The notes beneath the pieces were generated by a model. It did not search any database and was not told where the DNA came from. It saw only the letters and a program-made list of their open reading frames with translations. Of a stretch of 64,000 nucleotides of DNA, positions 61,571 through 64,000 are shown piece after piece. The position numbers and the translations under genes are program-made. The DNA comes from Eubacterium sp. AF22-8LB (GTDB lineage Bacteria > Bacillota_I > Bacilli_A > Erysipelotrichales > Erysipelotrichaceae), in assembly GCF_003458715.1 (NCBI RefSeq), contig NZ_QRVI01000001.1, positions 1 to 64,000 on the forward strand, read 5' to 3'. The first letter of the stretch is position 1, and each line of letters starts with the position of its first letter.

Positions 61571-61572
61571 TC

Positions 61573-62118
61573 CTATTCACCCTCATACACATCTTTTAAT
61601 TCTATAAAATTATCTTCAAAATACTTATTCAGTTCTACGATATCTAAATCTTCATCTATTGGAAAATCCGATACTTCCATATCATTTGCCTCTACAAATT
61701 CTTTAAACAATTCCATTGACTGATAATAATAATCCTGAAACTCTTTAAAGATTTCCCATAACGAAAAGCCCCGACCATTGATAACTCTAGCCTCTTCTTC
61801 TATATCATTCACTTTTTCAACATGAATTTCAATTTCAAAAGGATCTTCTAAATCATACAACATTTTAAAAGTATCTCCCTCTTTGAAATCAGGTTGAATC
61901 AAGGATGCACAAGGCAAATGATTGAATTGTTCATCCTCACAATTTGGACATACAAAAGGAAGTCCATTGCTTTCAATCACAAAATCTAAATATTCTTCAG
62001 ACAAATAAGATGCCAATGTATAATAAGCTAAATCCGCTAAAGAAATTGATTTAGGCAAACTCACATATCGATACATTAAATTATTATATCCTAATACTTC
62101 TGTATATATTTTTATCAT
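61573..62118 (-). CDS. plasmid pRiA4b ORF-3-like protein
   Basis: A 181-residue acidic protein. YRYVSLPKSISLADLAYYTLASY and DTFKMLYDLEDPFEIEIHVEKV correspond to the two hallmark segments of the pRiA4b ORF-3 fold (I-L-D-L-h at the start and FxYxYDFGDxWEHxIxVEK at the middle), though divergent. A CxxC pair (FVCPNCEDEQ) lies between. Proteins of this family occur in mobile elements and in small operons; their function is unknown. It is coupled with mscS through ATGA. Confidence 0.65.
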   Translation of the reverse strand: MIKIYTEVLGYNNLMYRYVSLPKSISLADLAYYTLASYLSEEYLDFVIESNGLPFVCPNCEDEQFNHLPCASLIQPDFKEGDTFKMLYDLEDPFEIEIHVEKVNDIEEEARVINGRGFSLWEIFKEFQDYYYQSMELFKEFVEANDMEVSDFPIDEDLDIVELNKYFEDNFIELKDVYEGE

Positions 62119-62885
62119 GACTGACTTACCTCTACTGAATAATTGCCAAAATTAATATTTGCCTTTCCATACTCTTTTACAAGTTCATAACGAATCTTTG
62201 CGAGCATATCAAAACCATCTAAGCTTGTCTTGCTTGGAACCACCACTCGCAAATCAATACCCGTTGTTGAAAAATTAATAACCTTAACTTCGATAGGATC
62301 ATCACTTTCAACTTCATATTCCTTCATTGTTTTTACAACTAGATTTTTTAATATATCAATCGCCATATCAATATCTGTTCCATAAGAAACTTCAATTTCC
62401 AAATAATTGTTTTTTCTTGTATCTTGAAAATAAGCATTCTCAATCGTTGCCGAATTCAATGTTGCATTCGGAACAATGATTCGATTACTTTCATACGTAC
62501 GAATAATAGTATGGCGAAAACGTATACTTTCAACATACCCAATCAATTCACCTTGATTGACTTTGATTAAATCGCCTTCAACAAAGGGCTTAAATGTCAA
62601 AATCATCAATCCACTACATAGATTTCCAAACGCATCCTTAGCGGCAACACCTAGAACAAGGGCAACCACTCCACTGGATGCTGCTAAATACGACATAATA
62701 GGTTTTGTCTGTTCGAATTGTCCTAATATAACCATACAGTTGATAAAAACCAGAACATATTTTACCAATCTGGCAAAGCTCGTTTTGTTTGTGACATCCT
62801 TTTTAAATAAAACCTTACGAATCCCCTTGTAGATTACAATTGAAACTACAATCGAAACAACGGTTACAATAATAATCGATTTCAT
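62115..62885 (-). CDS. small-conductance mechanosensitive channel family protein (MscS-type)
   Basis: 256 residues: about three membrane helices (VTVVSIVVSIVIYKGIRKVL, FARLVKYVLVFINCMVILGQF, YLAASSGVVALVLGVAAKDAFGNLCSGLMIL) with the pore helix VALVLGVAAKDAFGN, then the soluble vestibule beta domain (GDLIKVNQGELIGYVESIRFRHTII, IIVPNATLNSATIENA). It opens under membrane tension to release solutes. I start at 62885 (MKSII), 9 nt after GGAG, while the longer TTG start at 62900 overlaps the previous gene. It is coupled to the neighbours on both sides. Confidence 0.93.
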   Translation of the reverse strand: MKSIIIVTVVSIVVSIVIYKGIRKVLFKKDVTNKTSFARLVKYVLVFINCMVILGQFEQTKPIMSYLAASSGVVALVLGVAAKDAFGNLCSGLMILTFKPFVEGDLIKVNQGELIGYVESIRFRHTIIRTYESNRIIVPNATLNSATIENAYFQDTRKNNYLEIEVSYGTDIDMAIDILKNLVVKTMKEYEVESDDPIEVKVINFSTTGIDLRVVVPSKTSLDGFDMLAKIRYELVKEYGKANINFGNYSVEVSQS

Positions 62886-62890
62886 GCATA

Positions 62891-63898
62891 TCATCTCCAA
62901 TACAACTTTTTCTGTTCTTCCGTAGTCTGATTAATAAACTTCTTTTTTGTATATAAAAACTCCTCAAGATCCATATAAATATGTAGAAGCATAGCCCTAG
63001 ACTCAAATTCAATTTGTGTCTTAGGGAGCTCTGCCCTTTGTTTATCTTTCAACATTTGATGAAGAGAAGTAATCTGTGGTTGCGGATCATTCTGTTCATG
63101 AATAAATGGAATTAGATACTCAATATATTTTGCCAATTCACCCGCCTCTTCAGGCATTTGACGAATCTTACGAATTTTATAATGAAGCATATGTAGAATA
63201 TCACACTGCAAGGCACGCATTTCAAAATAACGAATATAGTAGTCTGGCAAGCTTGAAAAAGTATTGTCTTGATACTCCATCGCAATATGAATATATTTTT
63301 CAGCTTGTTCCTTAATATCTTCTAGTTCCTTCCAAATCGTCGTGTTTCTTTCTTCACTTTGAATATAATGAACAATTTGATACATCAAGCTTTGAATCTT
63401 ATCTTCCATATATTGCATACAAGAATTCAAATATTCTTCTTCACCACTATAATCATGCACTAAGTTCAATAAAAATGCGATAATAGCACCAATCAATATT
63501 AAATAAAATTCATTCATCATAAAGTTCACACTAAAATCTAAATAACTCAAATAATGAACGGCAATCATCGCATTTACACTTAATGTATTCTGACATTTCA
63601 TTTTCTCACTATACCCAACTAAACACGCAATCACAAGTCCAAACGCAACCCAATGACTCGATATGAGTTCAAAAAACAGAAAACAAAATAGAATCGTTAC
63701 AAAAAACGTTGTAATTCTACGTAACACAAGCTTAACTGTCCCCCATTTTGTCGTCAATAAAGATAATAACGCAATGGTCCCTGCACTTGTTGGATTATCT
63801 AAATTAAAAACATTTGCAATAAAAATAGCTATTGCACTACCAATTCCTATTTTTAAAGCAAGTATAAATACTCTTTTCGTTTCTCTTTTCATATGCAT
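62891..63898 (-). CDS. aromatic acid exporter family protein (ArAE_1-like)
   Basis: A 335-residue membrane protein with five or six helices in the first 150 residues (FILALKIGIGSAIAIFIANVFNLDNPTSAGTIALLSLL, TTFFVTILFCFLFFELI, FYLILIGAIIAFLLNLVHDY), then a cytosolic helical C-terminal domain (about 160-330) of the ArAE_1_C type. The NPTSAG loop follows the family. It probably exports aromatic or other organic acids. The start may be 63898 or the second ATG 63892; no good ribosome-binding site is seen. It begins the five-gene operon ending in cyuA. Confidence 0.85.
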   Translation of the reverse strand: MHMKRETKRVFILALKIGIGSAIAIFIANVFNLDNPTSAGTIALLSLLTTKWGTVKLVLRRITTFFVTILFCFLFFELISSHWVAFGLVIACLVGYSEKMKCQNTLSVNAMIAVHYLSYLDFSVNFMMNEFYLILIGAIIAFLLNLVHDYSGEEEYLNSCMQYMEDKIQSLMYQIVHYIQSEERNTTIWKELEDIKEQAEKYIHIAMEYQDNTFSSLPDYYIRYFEMRALQCDILHMLHYKIRKIRQMPEEAGELAKYIEYLIPFIHEQNDPQPQITSLHQMLKDKQRAELPKTQIEFESRAMLLHIYMDLEEFLYTKKKFINQTTEEQKKLYWR

Positions 63899-63916
63899 AC
63901 ATTTTATGCGAAATTA

Positions 63917-63941
63917 AAAAAAAGGACAATAATAATTGTCA
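63917..63941 (-). terminator. intrinsic terminator of the gene entering from the right
   Basis: GACAAT and ATTGTC (63926-63931, 63936-63941 on the plus strand) are followed by T-rich bases on the minus strand, right after the stop codon of the partial gene. Confidence 0.78.
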
Positions 63942-64000
63942 CTTCTTATCTAATACATCCTTCACTTTTTGTTTACCACTCTTCAACAAACGAGCGACAC
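63940..64000 (-). CDS. C-terminal end of a gene cut by the window edge
   Basis: Read on the minus strand, the last 19 residues are VARLLKSGKQKVKDVLDKK, then a TGA stop at 63942-63940. The tail is rich in lysine and helix-forming. It is too short for identification. Confidence 0.55.

Noticed and set aside
1..64000. tRNA, rRNA, prophage or complete insertion sequence
   Set aside because: I found no cloverleaf arms, no rRNA-like segments, no integrase or DDE transposase and no matching terminal inverted repeats; the Rpn gene alone does not make a mobile element.

Overview
The window is AT-rich, densely packed DNA with mostly minus-strand genes, strong GGAGG-type ribosome-binding sites and many intrinsic terminators. 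The gene content (KtrAB-type potassium uptake, CsoR/CopA, PotABCD with a PotC-PotD fusion, LuxS, a SecA lacking the C-terminal zinc tail, YitT, a TPP riboswitch, CydDC without cytochrome bd genes) points to a low-GC, probably anaerobic and gut-associated Firmicute. An Erysipelotrichia-like bacterium is my best guess, but no rRNA or tRNA gene is present to prove it.

Layout. 1-635: gene debris, including the tail of a Nudix (MutT-type) gene and a small unassigned ORF. 636-3706: copper resistance (csoR-copA), with a CsoR-type palindrome in the promoter and a probable internal start that would release a separate CopZ chaperone. 3749-9433: a KdpDE-like two-component system facing trkH-trkA, with repeated TTAACA boxes between them, plus two small membrane proteins. 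9497-13211: a 51-residue protein, an AAA/DUF4143 ATPase broken by a 20-bp tandem duplication, an FMN hydroxy-acid oxidase and an EutH-like permease. 13261-18117: a polyamine operon (regulator-potA-potB-potCD). 18248-22996: an iron-sulfur flavoprotein pair, a TetM-like ribosomal GTPase fused to a YacP/Rae1-type NYN nuclease domain, and a GltD-like oxidoreductase. 23114-28000: a Fst/TxpA-like small hydrophobic peptide, YitT, and cydD-cydC-ygbA. 28000-36155: a cyclophilin lipoprotein, malQ, a SWIM-SNF2 helicase, a GNAT enzyme, an aminotransferase and pheA. 36259-46579: pepF, a Crp-family regulator facing a MATE pump, a catabolic run (asparaginase-like, M20 peptidase, cutC), MmcQ-like, nitroreductase and U32-like genes, and a second DUF4143 ATPase behind four 32-bp iterons. 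46582-53660: prfB with its programmed frameshift, secA, manA, mutY, luxS and an Rpn-type nuclease. 53800-55482: a TPP-riboswitch operon (HAD phosphatase, thiD). 55454-59714: a glycerol-3-phosphate-dehydrogenase-like redox trio under a divergent LacI regulator. 59686-64000: a coupled operon of an aromatic-acid-exporter-like protein, MscS, two small cytosolic proteins and the cysteine desulfidase CyuA.

The most notable points are the ribosomal GTPase-NYN nuclease fusion, the internal CopZ start, the duplicated domain inserted in the PotA TOBE region, the iterons and tandem duplication at the two DUF4143 ATPases, and the small-ORF genes. No complete insertion sequence, prophage, CRISPR array, tRNA or rRNA was seen.
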